From: DUQU01 sp964481475
GTDB lineage: Bacteria > Bacillota_I > Bacilli_A > Acholeplasmatales > UBA5453
DNA: 64,000 nucleotides
Assembly: GCA_964481475.1 (NCBI GenBank)
Contig: CAYZTG010000002.1
Location: forward strand, 1-64,000
Reading direction: 5' to 3'
Shown in pieces: positions 53,426 to 63,667 of the stretch (the first letter of the stretch is position 1; each line of letters begins with the position of its first letter). The notes beneath the pieces were generated by a model, which did no database searches, was not told where the DNA came from, and worked only from the letters and a program-made list of their open reading frames with translations. Position numbers and translations under genes: made by a program.

Positions 53426-54827
53426 AAAAATTGGAACTTTATTATTAACTATTTTTTTATTATTGGGTCTTGGAAGTTGTGACGATTTAGGAAACTTGGA
53501 ATTAAACATTTCTAGTAATAACCAAGTTAATATTGTCTATACGGTTTTGGATCAACTTTATTATGAGGACCTACCATTAAATTTAAGAAGAATTACGACA
53601 CTTGAGCAATTATTTGAATACACTGACCCTTACACTTATATTTATAAGGCAGAATCAAGAGATATTGAAAGAGGAGAAGAGTATGTCGGTTTAGGAGTAA
53701 CTGTTAGTGATCATCCTTTAGGTCTTTTAGTAACTAATATTAATATTGAACTTGATATTGATAAAGAGATTTATGTGGGAGATATTATTTATAAAGTTAA
53801 TGATGAAGAGTTAAATTCACTCACTTTTGAAGAAAAAACGAACACTTTAAAAGGGGAAGAAGGAGATCTGAAAAAGCTCTATTTAAAGAGAAACAATACT
53901 GATATAGTAATTACTAGAACACTTGGGGTAATTCCTTTTCAAAGTATATCTTATCAACTATTTGCTAATAAAATAGGCTATATAAAAATAAATCGTTTTA
54001 GTACTGATACGAGTGAGAAGTTTAATGAGGCCTTGAATTATTTAGAAACTGAAGAGATTAGTTCTTTAATAATTGATGTTAGAGATAATGGCGGTGGTTA
54101 TTTACATGCTGTTACTAAAATATTGGAGAACTTTATTGTTGATGAGAATCCCTATTTATATTTATATACTGTGAAAAGTGATGAAAAGGTACCTTATTAT
54201 TCACCACTTGAAGAGAAAAAACCTTATGAAATTGTCGCTTTAGTAAATAATAATAGTGCTAGTGCTTCAGAAGTGTTGGCGGGAACATTATTTAAATATG
54301 GTTATGATGTTTTTGGAGAAAAAACATATGGTAAAGATGTTTTTCAAAGTGGCATCGGACTTCACCAATTATCAGATATTTTTTCTAAGGATGATATTTT
54401 AAATTTAACAATGGGCTATTGGCTCTTAAATGATGAAACAAGAGTTACTGGAGGTTTAGAACCAACTATAGAACATCTTCAAACAGGACTAAAGGCACTA
54501 GAATACCCATATTTAATCCAAGAGTATAACAAGGGCGAATTAAATGCTGTAACTTATTATAAAGGGCAAGCAAACTCTCAAATTAGGACTTATCAATATT
54601 TGTTAAATAACTTAAATCCTTTTAATTATGAAGCTGGTTTATTTGGAGAATCAACAGAAACAGTTATTAAGCTATATCAAATAGAAAACTCACTTGAAGC
54701 GACCGGTCTTTTAGATGTTGAAACGCAAATGAAATTAATCGATTATTACCGAGTTCTAATTAAAGATAGCTTTTATGATAGCCAATTGAATAATTTGATT
54801 TCTTATCTAGTTAGCAATGAAAGTTAG
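53406..54827 (+). CDS. C-terminal processing protease (S41) lipoprotein
   Basis: 473 residues. Signal peptide with lipobox LGSC (Cys25). A PDZ domain (about 90-170) precedes the S41 core, with NNNSASASEVLAG containing the catalytic Ser and GKDVFQ the Lys region. A C-terminal peptidoglycan-binding-like domain (FGESTETVIKLYQIENSLEATG) ends it. It would sit on the outside of the membrane and trim or degrade proteins. It most resembles CtpB. Confidence 0.9.
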   Translation: MGLRVSRKIGTLLLTIFLLLGLGSCDDLGNLELNISSNNQVNIVYTVLDQLYYEDLPLNLRRITTLEQLFEYTDPYTYIYKAESRDIERGEEYVGLGVTVSDHPLGLLVTNINIELDIDKEIYVGDIIYKVNDEELNSLTFEEKTNTLKGEEGDLKKLYLKRNNTDIVITRTLGVIPFQSISYQLFANKIGYIKINRFSTDTSEKFNEALNYLETEEISSLIIDVRDNGGGYLHAVTKILENFIVDENPYLYLYTVKSDEKVPYYSPLEEKKPYEIVALVNNNSASASEVLAGTLFKYGYDVFGEKTYGKDVFQSGIGLHQLSDIFSKDDILNLTMGYWLLNDETRVTGGLEPTIEHLQTGLKALEYPYLIQEYNKGELNAVTYYKGQANSQIRTYQYLLNNLNPFNYEAGLFGESTETVIKLYQIENSLEATGLLDVETQMKLIDYYRVLIKDSFYDSQLNNLISYLVSNES

Positions 54828-55560
54828 TAATGTAAAAAAAGTAAAAAATAAATATGAGATTACAATCAACGAAGAAACTTTAGTAATTGAGGTGCAAACT
54901 TTAATTCATTTTAATGTGCATAAAAATAAGGAGCTTACTCGTAATAAGTTATCTGAGCTAATTAAATTTAATGAAAAACAAATAGTTTATAATAAAGCGA
55001 TTAAGTATTTGGCTGCACAAAAATCTACTTTTGAGTTTAAAAAATATTTATTTAATCAAGAAGTAGAAGCGAAACTTATTTATGAACTTATAGAAGAGTT
55101 TACTAAAAAAGGTTATTTAAATGATGACCTTTTTACTAGTAGTTTTATTAAAAAGTATCAAAAAAAATACGCTCTTAATCGATTAGAGTTAATGTTAATT
55201 AATAAAGGAATAAGTAAAGAACTTATTTCAAAATACTTAAGTCTTGAAACAAATGACTTCTTTAGTCAACATTTAGAAGAAATAATTAGTAAAACAAAGA
55301 AAACAACACTTCATAAAACAAAACAAACTATTTTAAGAAAAATGGTTAATTTAGGATATGATCTCAATGAAGTAGAAGCTAAATTAAGTAATTATGACTT
55401 TAAAATAGATGAAGAAAAAGCCTTGGAAAAGGAATATCTAAAATTAAAAACAAGATATGAACAAAAATATGAAGATTGGGAAGTTAATCATAAAATTAGA
55501 GAAGCTCTATACCGGAAGGGATTTAATGGCGCTTTAATTAATAAAATATTTAAGGAGTGA
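54817..55560 (+). CDS. recX: regulatory protein RecX
   Basis: 247 residues. Three-helix RecX repeats are visible (LAAQKSTFEFKKYLFNQEVEAKLI, LIEEFTKKGYLNDDLFTSSFI, KIREALYRKGFNGALINKIF). It limits RecA filament growth; recA is not in the window. It overlaps the protease gene by 11 bases. Confidence 0.88.
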   Translation: MKVSNVKKVKNKYEITINEETLVIEVQTLIHFNVHKNKELTRNKLSELIKFNEKQIVYNKAIKYLAAQKSTFEFKKYLFNQEVEAKLIYELIEEFTKKGYLNDDLFTSSFIKKYQKKYALNRLELMLINKGISKELISKYLSLETNDFFSQHLEEIISKTKKTTLHKTKQTILRKMVNLGYDLNEVEAKLSNYDFKIDEEKALEKEYLKLKTRYEQKYEDWEVNHKIREALYRKGFNGALINKIFKE

Positions 55561-55565
55561 GAAAG

Positions 55566-57407
55566 GTGATTTTTAGTAAAGAAGATGCTTACTTTTTTAA
55601 TCAAGGAAAACTTTTTGATGCGAAAAGAATATTTGGTTCATTTTTAAATAAAGATGATAAAGGAAAAGTTATTTCTACAACGTTTACTGTCTACGCCCCT
55701 AATGCGAAAAGAGTTAGTGTTGTAGGTGATTTTAATAATTGGAATAGTAATGAAAATATCATGACGAAAATTGATAATACTGGCGTTTTTAGTATTACTC
55801 TACCATATAATTTGGAATGGGCAACCTATAAGTACGCGCTTGATATTGGAAATGATATTCTATACAAAGCAGATCCTTATGCTACTTTCGCAGAAGAAAG
55901 ACCAAAAACTGCTTCAAAAGTCTATGATTTGGAAGGTTATCAATGGAATGACCAAGAATGGTTTTTAACAAAGAAAAAAGTCTATCAAGAACCGATGAGT
56001 ATCTATGAAGTTCATTTAGGTTCATGGCGCCGAAAATATGGAGTCTTTTTTAAGTTTAATGAGATCGTAGAAGAATTAATCAAGCATCTTAAAGAGCAAA
56101 ACTTCACTCATATTGAATTACTGCCAATTTATGAACATCCGCTAGATGATTCTTGGGGATATCAAGGAACAGGATATTTTGCGGCAACTTCAAGATATGG
56201 AGTACCAAAAGATCTAATGTATTTAATCGATAGACTCCACCAAGAAAAGATTGGTGTTTTATTAGATTGGGTACCGGGTCATATTTGTAAAGATGATCAT
56301 GGTTTATACTTTTTCGATGGTACTCCTTTATTTGAGTATGACGAAAAATGGAAAAGAGAAAATGAAGTTTGGGGAACGGCTAATTTAGACTTATCTAAAG
56401 GAACAACAAGATCATTTTTACTTTCAAATGCAGCTTTTTGGATGGATTATTTTCATATTGACGGCTTTAGAGTCGATGCGGTTAGTAATTTAATTTATTA
56501 TTTAGGTGATAAGAATAACGGTGCGAATGAAGGTGCAATCACTTTTTTAAGAGACCTTTCTAAACTTATTTTTTCCAAAGATGATAGAGTCTTATTAATT
56601 GCTGAAGATTCTACCGATTACCCTAACGTAACTAAACCAGTTGATAGTGGAGGACTTGGGTTCAATTATAAGTGGAATATGGGTTTTATGAACGATGTCT
56701 TAAATTATTTTAAAAGGGATCCTGTTTATAGGAAATGGCACCACCATGAGTTAACGTTTGTTTTTTCATTTGCCTATACAGAATATTTTTTACTTCCTTT
56801 TTCTCACGATGAAGTCGTTCACGGTAAAGGGACATTACTTACAAAAATGCCAGGTGATTATTGGCAAAAGTTTGCTAACTACAAAACACTAATCGGGCTT
56901 TGGATTACACATCCAGGGAAAAAACTCCTCTTTATGGGTCAAGAGTTTGCCCATTTCTCTGAATGGAATAATAATAGATCTTTAGATTGGCATTTGTTTA
57001 AATATCCTGCTCATGATAAGGCAAATAAGTTTACTAGAGATATGCTTTATTTATATAAAACAGAGAAAGCTTTATATGAAAAAGATCATTTTAATGATGG
57101 TTTTAAATGGATAGATGCCAATAATAGTGAACAGTCCATTTATAGTTATTTAAGATATGCTAATGATGGTTCCTTTGTCGTAGTAGTTTTAAATATGACC
57201 CCAAACGTCTATCACAATTTTGAAATAGGAGTTCCTCAAAGCGGAACTTACTTGGAGTTAATAAACTCTGATAAAGAAGAATATGGGGGATCTAATCAGT
57301 ATAATGGATTACCACTAAAGACTATTAAAGTTGAAAAACACGGTTATGCTAATTCCCTTAAAATAACAATCGCCCCTCTTTCTGTAACAATCTTTAAATT
57401 AAAGTAA
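55566..57407 (+). CDS. glgB: 1,4-alpha-glucan branching enzyme
   Basis: 613 residues from GTG 55566, which has GGAG nine bases upstream; GTG 55557 would sit on that RBS. N-terminal CBM48 (FTVYAPNAKRVSVVGDFNNW), GH13 barrel with nucleophile in DGFRVDAV, acid Glu in LIAEDST and FSHDEVVHGKG. It makes alpha-1,6 branches in glycogen. The start overlap with recX suggests coupling. glgC and glgA are not in the window. Confidence 0.94.
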   Translation: MIFSKEDAYFFNQGKLFDAKRIFGSFLNKDDKGKVISTTFTVYAPNAKRVSVVGDFNNWNSNENIMTKIDNTGVFSITLPYNLEWATYKYALDIGNDILYKADPYATFAEERPKTASKVYDLEGYQWNDQEWFLTKKKVYQEPMSIYEVHLGSWRRKYGVFFKFNEIVEELIKHLKEQNFTHIELLPIYEHPLDDSWGYQGTGYFAATSRYGVPKDLMYLIDRLHQEKIGVLLDWVPGHICKDDHGLYFFDGTPLFEYDEKWKRENEVWGTANLDLSKGTTRSFLLSNAAFWMDYFHIDGFRVDAVSNLIYYLGDKNNGANEGAITFLRDLSKLIFSKDDRVLLIAEDSTDYPNVTKPVDSGGLGFNYKWNMGFMNDVLNYFKRDPVYRKWHHHELTFVFSFAYTEYFLLPFSHDEVVHGKGTLLTKMPGDYWQKFANYKTLIGLWITHPGKKLLFMGQEFAHFSEWNNNRSLDWHLFKYPAHDKANKFTRDMLYLYKTEKALYEKDHFNDGFKWIDANNSEQSIYSYLRYANDGSFVVVVLNMTPNVYHNFEIGVPQSGTYLELINSDKEEYGGSNQYNGLPLKTIKVEKHGYANSLKITIAPLSVTIFKLK

Positions 57408-57483
57408 GATTATGATTTTTTTAAATGTTTAAGACATTTATGATATAATCAAAAAGGTATTAAATTTTAGGAGTGATTAATTT

Positions 57484-59889
57484 ATGAATGTTTTTAAAGA
57501 TAAAAATACTTTTATAGAACATTTTAAAAATGAAATAGAAGCAATTTATGCAATTCAATTTGAAAAATCAAATAGTTATCAACAATATGTAGCTTTAGGT
57601 TCGCTATTAAAACAATATATTAGCAAAGATTGGATTGAAACAAAAAATAAAGAACATGAGATGCGTCAAGTTTATTATTTTTCAATGGAGTTTTTAATGG
57701 GAAGAATGATAACTAATAATTTAATGAGCGCTGGCGTTTATGACTTAGTAGAAAGTGCTTTTAACGAATTAGGACTTAACTTGAATGAGATTGAACATCA
57801 AGAATCAGATGCTGGGCTTGGTAATGGAGGATTAGGAAGATTAGCTGCTTGTTTTATGGATTCAAGTGCTTCTTTAGGACTACCTGTTCATGGAAATTGC
57901 TTAAGATATCGTTATGGTTTTTTTAAACAATCAATTGAAGATGGCTATCAAGTAGAATATCCTGATAACTGGTTAAAAGATATTCATGTTTGGGAAATTA
58001 GAAGAGCTGAAGAAGCTGTTGAAATTCCTTTTTATGGGTATATTGAAATTACAATGGAAGCGGGAAAGCTTAAAGTTCACCATAAAGATGCAGAATATGT
58101 TAAAGCAGTTCCTTATGACGTTCCTATTATTGGCTATAAAAATCAAATTGTTAATACATTAAGATTATGGAACACAGAAGCTTCTGATATCTATCATAAT
58201 AAGGGTGGTACATTTGAGTATCATAAAAAGTTAAGACAAATTTCTGAAATGTTATATCCAAATGATGATACAGATGAAGGGAAAATATTAAGACTTAAGC
58301 AGCAATACTTGTTTTCTGCAGCTGGAGTTAATAGTATTTTAAAGAGACATAAAAATATTTATGGTACTTTAGAGAATTTAGATAAGTACGTTGTTTTTCA
58401 TATTAATGATACTCATCCTACATTAATTATTCCAGAAATGATGCGAATTTTAGTTGATGAAGAAAACTTTGAGTGGAATGATGCTTGGGAAATTACAAAA
58501 AATAGTGTGGCTTTTACAAACCATACAATTTTAAGTGAAGCATTAGAAAAATGGCCGATTAGATTGTTTCAGCCATTATTGCCAAGAATATATACAATTA
58601 CCGAAGAAATAAATCGTCGTTTCTTGTTAGAAACTGAAGCTAAGTTTGGAAAAAATGCTAAAGAAATATATAATACTGCCATTATTAAAGATGGTCTTAT
58701 TCATATGGCTAATTTAGCAATTGCTAGTTCATTTAGTGTTAATGGAGTTGCAAAACTACACACAAGTATTTTAAAAAGTATTACATTTCATGATTTTGAG
58801 CGTTTGTACCCAAATAAGATCAATAATAAAACAAACGGAATTACACATAGAAGATGGCTCTTACAATCAAATAGTCGTTTAGTAGACTTACTTAAAGAAA
58901 CTATTGGAGATGAGTTTATCAATAATCCTCAAACATTAGAAAATCTTTTAGAATTTAAAGATGATAGTGCCTTTAAAGAAAAATATCGTAATGTAAAATA
59001 TCAAAACAAAGTTAGATTGGCTAAGATTATTGAAAATCAAATTAATGTAAAACTTGATCCAAATTCTATTTTTGATATTCATGTAAAGAGACTCCATGAA
59101 TATAAAAGACAACTTTTAAACGCTTTACATATAATTTATCTTTATTTTGAATTAAAAGAAAACGAAGAGTTTAGAAATAACTTCCACCCGCAAAGTTTTA
59201 TTTTTGGAGCTAAAAGTGCTCCTACTTATTATTTTGCAAAAAAAGTTATTAAGTTAATTAATACGATTGCTGATCAAGTTAATAATGATGAATTAGTTTC
59301 AAAATATTTAAAAGTGGCCTTTGTAGAAGATTACAATGTTACTTATGCTGAAGTAATTATGCCTGCTGCAGATATTAGTGAGCAAATTTCTACTGCATCT
59401 AAAGACGCTAGCGGAACAGGTAATATGAAATTTATGATGAATGGTGCTTTAACTTTGGGAACTTTAGATGGAGCTAACGTCGAAATAAATGAACTAGTAA
59501 GTAATGATAATATGATCTTATTTGGTTTAAGGGCAGAAGAAGTTACGGAGTTAGAAAAAAAGGGAACGTATAATCCTTTAGATATTTATCAGACTGATTT
59601 TAAATTGAAAAGAGTTGTTGATTCTTTAACAAATGGGTTTTTTAATAAGGTAACGAAGGATGAGTTTAAAGATATTAGTGACTCATTACTTAAAAAAGAC
59701 CAGTATTTTGTTTTAAAAGATTTTAATAGTTATAAAGATGCTCAAGCATTTGCTAATAATTTATATAAAAATCATGATCTTTGGACAGAAAAAACAATTA
59801 TCAATACAGCTAAATCTGGTTTCTTCTCAACAGATAGAACAATTAGCGATTATAATCGAGACATTTGGAAAGTAGAAAAAGTTAAATAA
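57484..59889 (+). CDS. glgP: glycogen phosphorylase
   Basis: 801 residues. ESDAGLGNGGLGRLAACFMDS near the N-terminus and the PLP-lysine motif GTGNMKFMMNGALTLGTLDGAN near the C-terminus are the family signatures. It releases glucose-1-phosphate from glycogen or maltodextrin. TATAAT-like sequence and RBS TAGGAG precede it. Paired with glgB. Confidence 0.97.
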   Translation: MNVFKDKNTFIEHFKNEIEAIYAIQFEKSNSYQQYVALGSLLKQYISKDWIETKNKEHEMRQVYYFSMEFLMGRMITNNLMSAGVYDLVESAFNELGLNLNEIEHQESDAGLGNGGLGRLAACFMDSSASLGLPVHGNCLRYRYGFFKQSIEDGYQVEYPDNWLKDIHVWEIRRAEEAVEIPFYGYIEITMEAGKLKVHHKDAEYVKAVPYDVPIIGYKNQIVNTLRLWNTEASDIYHNKGGTFEYHKKLRQISEMLYPNDDTDEGKILRLKQQYLFSAAGVNSILKRHKNIYGTLENLDKYVVFHINDTHPTLIIPEMMRILVDEENFEWNDAWEITKNSVAFTNHTILSEALEKWPIRLFQPLLPRIYTITEEINRRFLLETEAKFGKNAKEIYNTAIIKDGLIHMANLAIASSFSVNGVAKLHTSILKSITFHDFERLYPNKINNKTNGITHRRWLLQSNSRLVDLLKETIGDEFINNPQTLENLLEFKDDSAFKEKYRNVKYQNKVRLAKIIENQINVKLDPNSIFDIHVKRLHEYKRQLLNALHIIYLYFELKENEEFRNNFHPQSFIFGAKSAPTYYFAKKVIKLINTIADQVNNDELVSKYLKVAFVEDYNVTYAEVIMPAADISEQISTASKDASGTGNMKFMMNGALTLGTLDGANVEINELVSNDNMILFGLRAEEVTELEKKGTYNPLDIYQTDFKLKRVVDSLTNGFFNKVTKDEFKDISDSLLKKDQYFVLKDFNSYKDAQAFANNLYKNHDLWTEKTIINTAKSGFFSTDRTISDYNRDIWKVEKVK

Positions 59890-59920
59890 AAAAATGCTTA
59901 GTTTAATCTAAGCATTTTTC
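59888..59920. terminator. bidirectional terminator, glgP and HAD gene
   Basis: Twelve-base stem AAAAATGCTTAG/CTAAGCATTTTT with loop TTTAAT, between convergent genes. Confidence 0.85.
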
Positions 59921-60723
59921 TTTAAGAATTCTTTTAAATAGTTCAACACACCGTCATTATTGTTTGTATGTGCGGTATGATGTTTAGTTGTCTTTTTTAA
60001 CTCTTCAATTCCGTTAATCATTGCTACTCCATGACCTGCAGAATCAATAAGTTCAAAATCATTTGCGCCATCACCAAAAGAAATTATGTTTTCTCTCTTA
60101 ATTTTTAAATGTTGGGCAACCTTTAGTAAAGAGCTACCTTTATTAGCGTTATCACTGTGTATTTCATATAAAACAACACCTTCTTCAACTCCCCATACTC
60201 GTAGAGAAAGGTGAGGGAATTTTTTCATGAAGTTTTCGAATTTTTCTTTTGCACTAAGGGGAACAAAATACATCATTAGTATTGGTGCTTCATTATTAGG
60301 ATGATCCAGATCTCTATCAATAATAGTGGTATCTTCTTCAATATGATAATAATCAAAATGAACACCTTTTGTATTATAAGAGTAGAAATTATCATCAACA
60401 TTATAAAAAGCCATAATTAAGTCATCTTTTATGAACTTGAAAATCTCGTCAGCATCACTTTTGTCGATGAAATTTCTTAAATTAGGAAAAGAATCATCTC
60501 CCATGTTATCAATAACATTACCATTATTACATATTAGAGGCGTATCAAGGTTAAGCTCTTCGTAGTAATTTACACATCCTCTAAAGGGCCTGCCAGTCAC
60601 TAAAACAATTTTGTGTCCCAACTGCCTTAATTCAGTGAAATAGTCTTTCGTAGTATTAGTTATTTCTTTTTCATCAGTTAATAAAGTGCCATCTAAATCC
60701 AAGGCAATTAAAAATCTATCCAT
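59908..60723 (-). CDS. Cof-type HAD hydrolase
   Basis: 271 residues from ATG 60723 with AGGTGAT upstream. Motif I DLDGTLLTDEKEI (nucleophile and acid Asp), motif II LVTGRPF, motif III Lys (NKGSSLL), motif IV ISFGDGANDFELI. The C2B cap lies between motifs II and III. A phosphatase of unknown sugar-phosphate or nucleotide substrate; a role next to glycogen genes is only contextual. Confidence 0.92.
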   Translation of the reverse strand: MDRFLIALDLDGTLLTDEKEITNTTKDYFTELRQLGHKIVLVTGRPFRGCVNYYEELNLDTPLICNNGNVIDNMGDDSFPNLRNFIDKSDADEIFKFIKDDLIMAFYNVDDNFYSYNTKGVHFDYYHIEEDTTIIDRDLDHPNNEAPILMMYFVPLSAKEKFENFMKKFPHLSLRVWGVEEGVVLYEIHSDNANKGSSLLKVAQHLKIKRENIISFGDGANDFELIDSAGHGVAMINGIEELKKTTKHHTAHTNNNDGVLNYLKEFLKKNA

Positions 60724-60838
60724 CATATCACCTGAATTATTATCCCACAATTATAGCAAAATAACAAATGATAACGAATACAAGTTATTTTTAAAATAAA
60801 TATCATTACATGATATAATAATAAAAGGAGGAAAAAAC

Positions 60839-61573
60839 ATGCCGGATTTGGATTTTAAATATTTAATCGTCTTTTTTACAGGGATCTTATTTGGATTTTT
60901 ATTTTTAGCTTTAATCTATTTGTATACCGCAATTATTTCAGTTAATCGGAAAAATAGAAAGTTGAAATTGAACCCTCCTCATATCGATGAATTGGAAATT
61001 TCATTGTTAATTAAGGATGCTCAACAACAATTTAAAAATAAATCTTTACGAAAAGAAGTGGGCTTTATTGAACACTTAAAGACTATTTGTGTAGAACTAG
61101 CTAACGATATTTCCAAAAAGTATTATCCACTAAGTAAAACGCCTTTACTTGAGTTAACTGTTGAAGAATCTTTATTACTTACGCATTATATCTCAGATCG
61201 AATTGAAGATTTTTTAAGTGCTAAGATACTAGCAGTTATTAAACAAAGAACATTATCACAAATAAAATTCATTTATGATTCAAAAGTGAAAGTAAGCGAA
61301 ATGAAAGTGGTAAAAGTAGCTGAAGAAGTCCAAGTGAAAAAAATTAGTAAAATTGTGTTAGGAACATTAAACGCAATTAACCCTGCTTATTGGGTTAAAA
61401 GATTTACAGTTGATAAATTATATGATTTAATTATTATAAAAATAGCTTTAGCAGTAATTGCGATTACTGGTGAAGAAACTTATAAAGTATATTCTAAGAG
61501 GGTTTTTGTAGAACCAAAAGATTTAAAATTAGATATTGATTCATTGTATGATGAAATAAAAGGGGAGTTGTAA
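60839..61573 (+). CDS. membrane-anchored protein of unknown family
   Basis: 244 residues. One N-terminal membrane helix (about 9-31, facing outward from the cytosol), then a soluble helical part. NAINPAYWVKRFTVDKLYDLIIIKIALAVIAITGEETYKVY near 175-215 holds a second hydrophobic, possibly amphipathic stretch. I recognise no family. It ends where the DNA translocase begins (TAATG), so the two are coupled. RBS AAAGGAGG. Confidence 0.65.
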   Translation: MPDLDFKYLIVFFTGILFGFLFLALIYLYTAIISVNRKNRKLKLNPPHIDELEISLLIKDAQQQFKNKSLRKEVGFIEHLKTICVELANDISKKYYPLSKTPLLELTVEESLLLTHYISDRIEDFLSAKILAVIKQRTLSQIKFIYDSKVKVSEMKVVKVAEEVQVKKISKIVLGTLNAINPAYWVKRFTVDKLYDLIIIKIALAVIAITGEETYKVYSKRVFVEPKDLKLDIDSLYDEIKGEL

Positions 61574-63666
61574 TGGGATTATTTTTTAGAAAGAAGATGC
61601 CGGAGATTGAAGTTGATCAAAGAAATTTTAAAATTCCGCAGTTCATTAAAATAGAAGGATTAAAACAACCAGGAAAAAGGAGATATAAACCAACAGAGTT
61701 TGTTTCGCCTATTTTTGGAATGGATGTTAAAGATGAGGTTGTTGCACCATATGTTAATAGATCAACAGGAGATATTGGAAAACAATTTGATTTTTTAAGA
61801 GAAAATCCGATGAAGGACCGTTCAACTTATGAGGAGTTTAAAGATTTAATGGTTGATGGGAAAATGAGAAAAGAAGTATTTGGTGATGATATTGTTACAA
61901 CAAACCGCAAATACGTCGATGAGAGACAAAAAGAAAAACAAATTACAGTACCTTTTACAGGTTATAATAATGAGCCAAAATTTGATAAAGTAATTAAAGA
62001 AGTAAAACCTGAACCTAACTTTAAACCAATCTTCAAAGAAGAAGTAATTGCTGAGCAAATTATTGAAACTCCAACGAAATTTGAAGAAGTGGCAAAAGTG
62101 GAACGAGTTATTGAGAGACAAGAAGTTAAAGAAAAGGAATCATTAAAACCTGAGTTTGTTGAAGTTGAAGAAGTAAGTAGACATCATGAAAATAATTATG
62201 AACAACAATTAATTAAAAAACAAGAACCAACAAAACCCAAAAGAAAGCAAAGAAGAAAATATACACTTCCTCCTTATTCGATTTTTTCAACTGTTGAAAG
62301 GAATCAAGATGATAAACCACAATGGCTTTTAAATCAAGAAGAAGCAATCAATAATACTCTGCAGCAGTTTAACGTTCCGGGGAAAGTTGTTAATATTATT
62401 AAAGGTCCAACTGTTACAAGACATGAGATTGAACTAAATAGTGGTGTCAACGTTAATCGCGTAAGTGGGATTAAAGATAACTTAATGATGAATTTGTCTG
62501 CTCAAACTATTAGAATTGAAGCACCAATTCCTGGAAAACCTTTTGTGGGAATAGAACTTCCAAATGAAGTGCCAGAAATGGTAATGTTTGGTAATGTTAT
62601 TAATGATCCAGAGTTTAAAAATAATAAAAATAAACCACTTAAAATAGCCTTAGGAGTTAATATTGATGGTAGAAACATTTTTGAAGATATTTCTGGAATG
62701 CCCCACGGCTTAATTGCTGGAGCGACTAATAGTGGAAAATCTGTTTGTATTAATACGGTTATTGTTAGTTTACTAATGAAAAATCATCCTGATGATTTAA
62801 AGTTCATTATGATTGATCCAAAAAGGGTGGAACTAACTCCTTATAATGATTTGCCTCACTTAGTAACACCAGTTATTCACGATCCTAAAATGGCTGCTAC
62901 CGCGCTTAATTGGACTGTTGATGAGATGGAAAGAAGATATACTTTATTTTCTGATTTAAGAGTTAGAGATATCAAATCATATAATGAGTTAACTGAGACT
63001 GATGAGACAATTGAAATTCTTCCCTATATCGTTATTATTATCGATGAGTTAGCTGACTTAATGGCAGTATCTTCTCAAGAGGTAGAAGTTTCAATTCAAA
63101 GACTAACTGCTAAAGCAAGAGCGGCAGGGATTCATTTAATTGTTGCAACACAAAGACCAACAACAGACGTAGTTAAAGGAACGATTAAGGCTAATATTAA
63201 TACAAGAATAGCTTTTAGAGTTTCTTCATTTACCGACTCAGTTGTTATTTTGGACCAACAAGGAGCTGAGCAACTTTTAGGTAAAGGTGATATGTTACTA
63301 AAAGGAATTGATAGACCAATGCGTCTTCAAGGTGCATATTTAAAAGACAGCGAGATTGATGAAGTAACTAGTTTTATTAGAAACCAATTAGAACCTGATT
63401 ACATGTTTACTCATGAAAACTTAGTCAATATAGACAATGAAAGAAGAACAATCCAAGCTGAAGATCCGCTTTTTAATGATGTTGCAAGATTTGTTATTGA
63501 TAAGAATGCATGTTCAATTAACACGATTCAACAAGAATTTTCGATTGGGTTTAATAGGGCAAAAGATATTGTTCAGATGTTAGAAGACAAAAATGTTGTT
63601 GGTAAAAGTGAAGGTACGAGATCTCGAATGGTTTTAATGACTTTACGTGATTTGGAGAACCTCTAA
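61573..63666 (+). CDS. SftA-like soluble FtsK/SpoIIIE DNA translocase
   Basis: 697 residues. The N-terminal 240 residues are charged and disordered-looking, with SPIFG near residue 46, and have no membrane helix, unlike FtsK/SpoIIIE but like Bacillus SftA. The motor has Walker A AGATNSGKS (about 382-390) and Walker B IVIIIDELADLM. A C-terminal gamma winged helix (about 635-697, NTIQQEFSIGFNRAKDIVQMLE) recognises DNA polarity. It pumps chromosomal DNA at division. Membrane attachment may come from the coupled upstream protein. Confidence 0.88.
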   Translation: MGLFFRKKMPEIEVDQRNFKIPQFIKIEGLKQPGKRRYKPTEFVSPIFGMDVKDEVVAPYVNRSTGDIGKQFDFLRENPMKDRSTYEEFKDLMVDGKMRKEVFGDDIVTTNRKYVDERQKEKQITVPFTGYNNEPKFDKVIKEVKPEPNFKPIFKEEVIAEQIIETPTKFEEVAKVERVIERQEVKEKESLKPEFVEVEEVSRHHENNYEQQLIKKQEPTKPKRKQRRKYTLPPYSIFSTVERNQDDKPQWLLNQEEAINNTLQQFNVPGKVVNIIKGPTVTRHEIELNSGVNVNRVSGIKDNLMMNLSAQTIRIEAPIPGKPFVGIELPNEVPEMVMFGNVINDPEFKNNKNKPLKIALGVNIDGRNIFEDISGMPHGLIAGATNSGKSVCINTVIVSLLMKNHPDDLKFIMIDPKRVELTPYNDLPHLVTPVIHDPKMAATALNWTVDEMERRYTLFSDLRVRDIKSYNELTETDETIEILPYIVIIIDELADLMAVSSQEVEVSIQRLTAKARAAGIHLIVATQRPTTDVVKGTIKANINTRIAFRVSSFTDSVVILDQQGAEQLLGKGDMLLKGIDRPMRLQGAYLKDSEIDEVTSFIRNQLEPDYMFTHENLVNIDNERRTIQAEDPLFNDVARFVIDKNACSINTIQQEFSIGFNRAKDIVQMLEDKNVVGKSEGTRSRMVLMTLRDLENL

Positions 63667-63667
63667 A

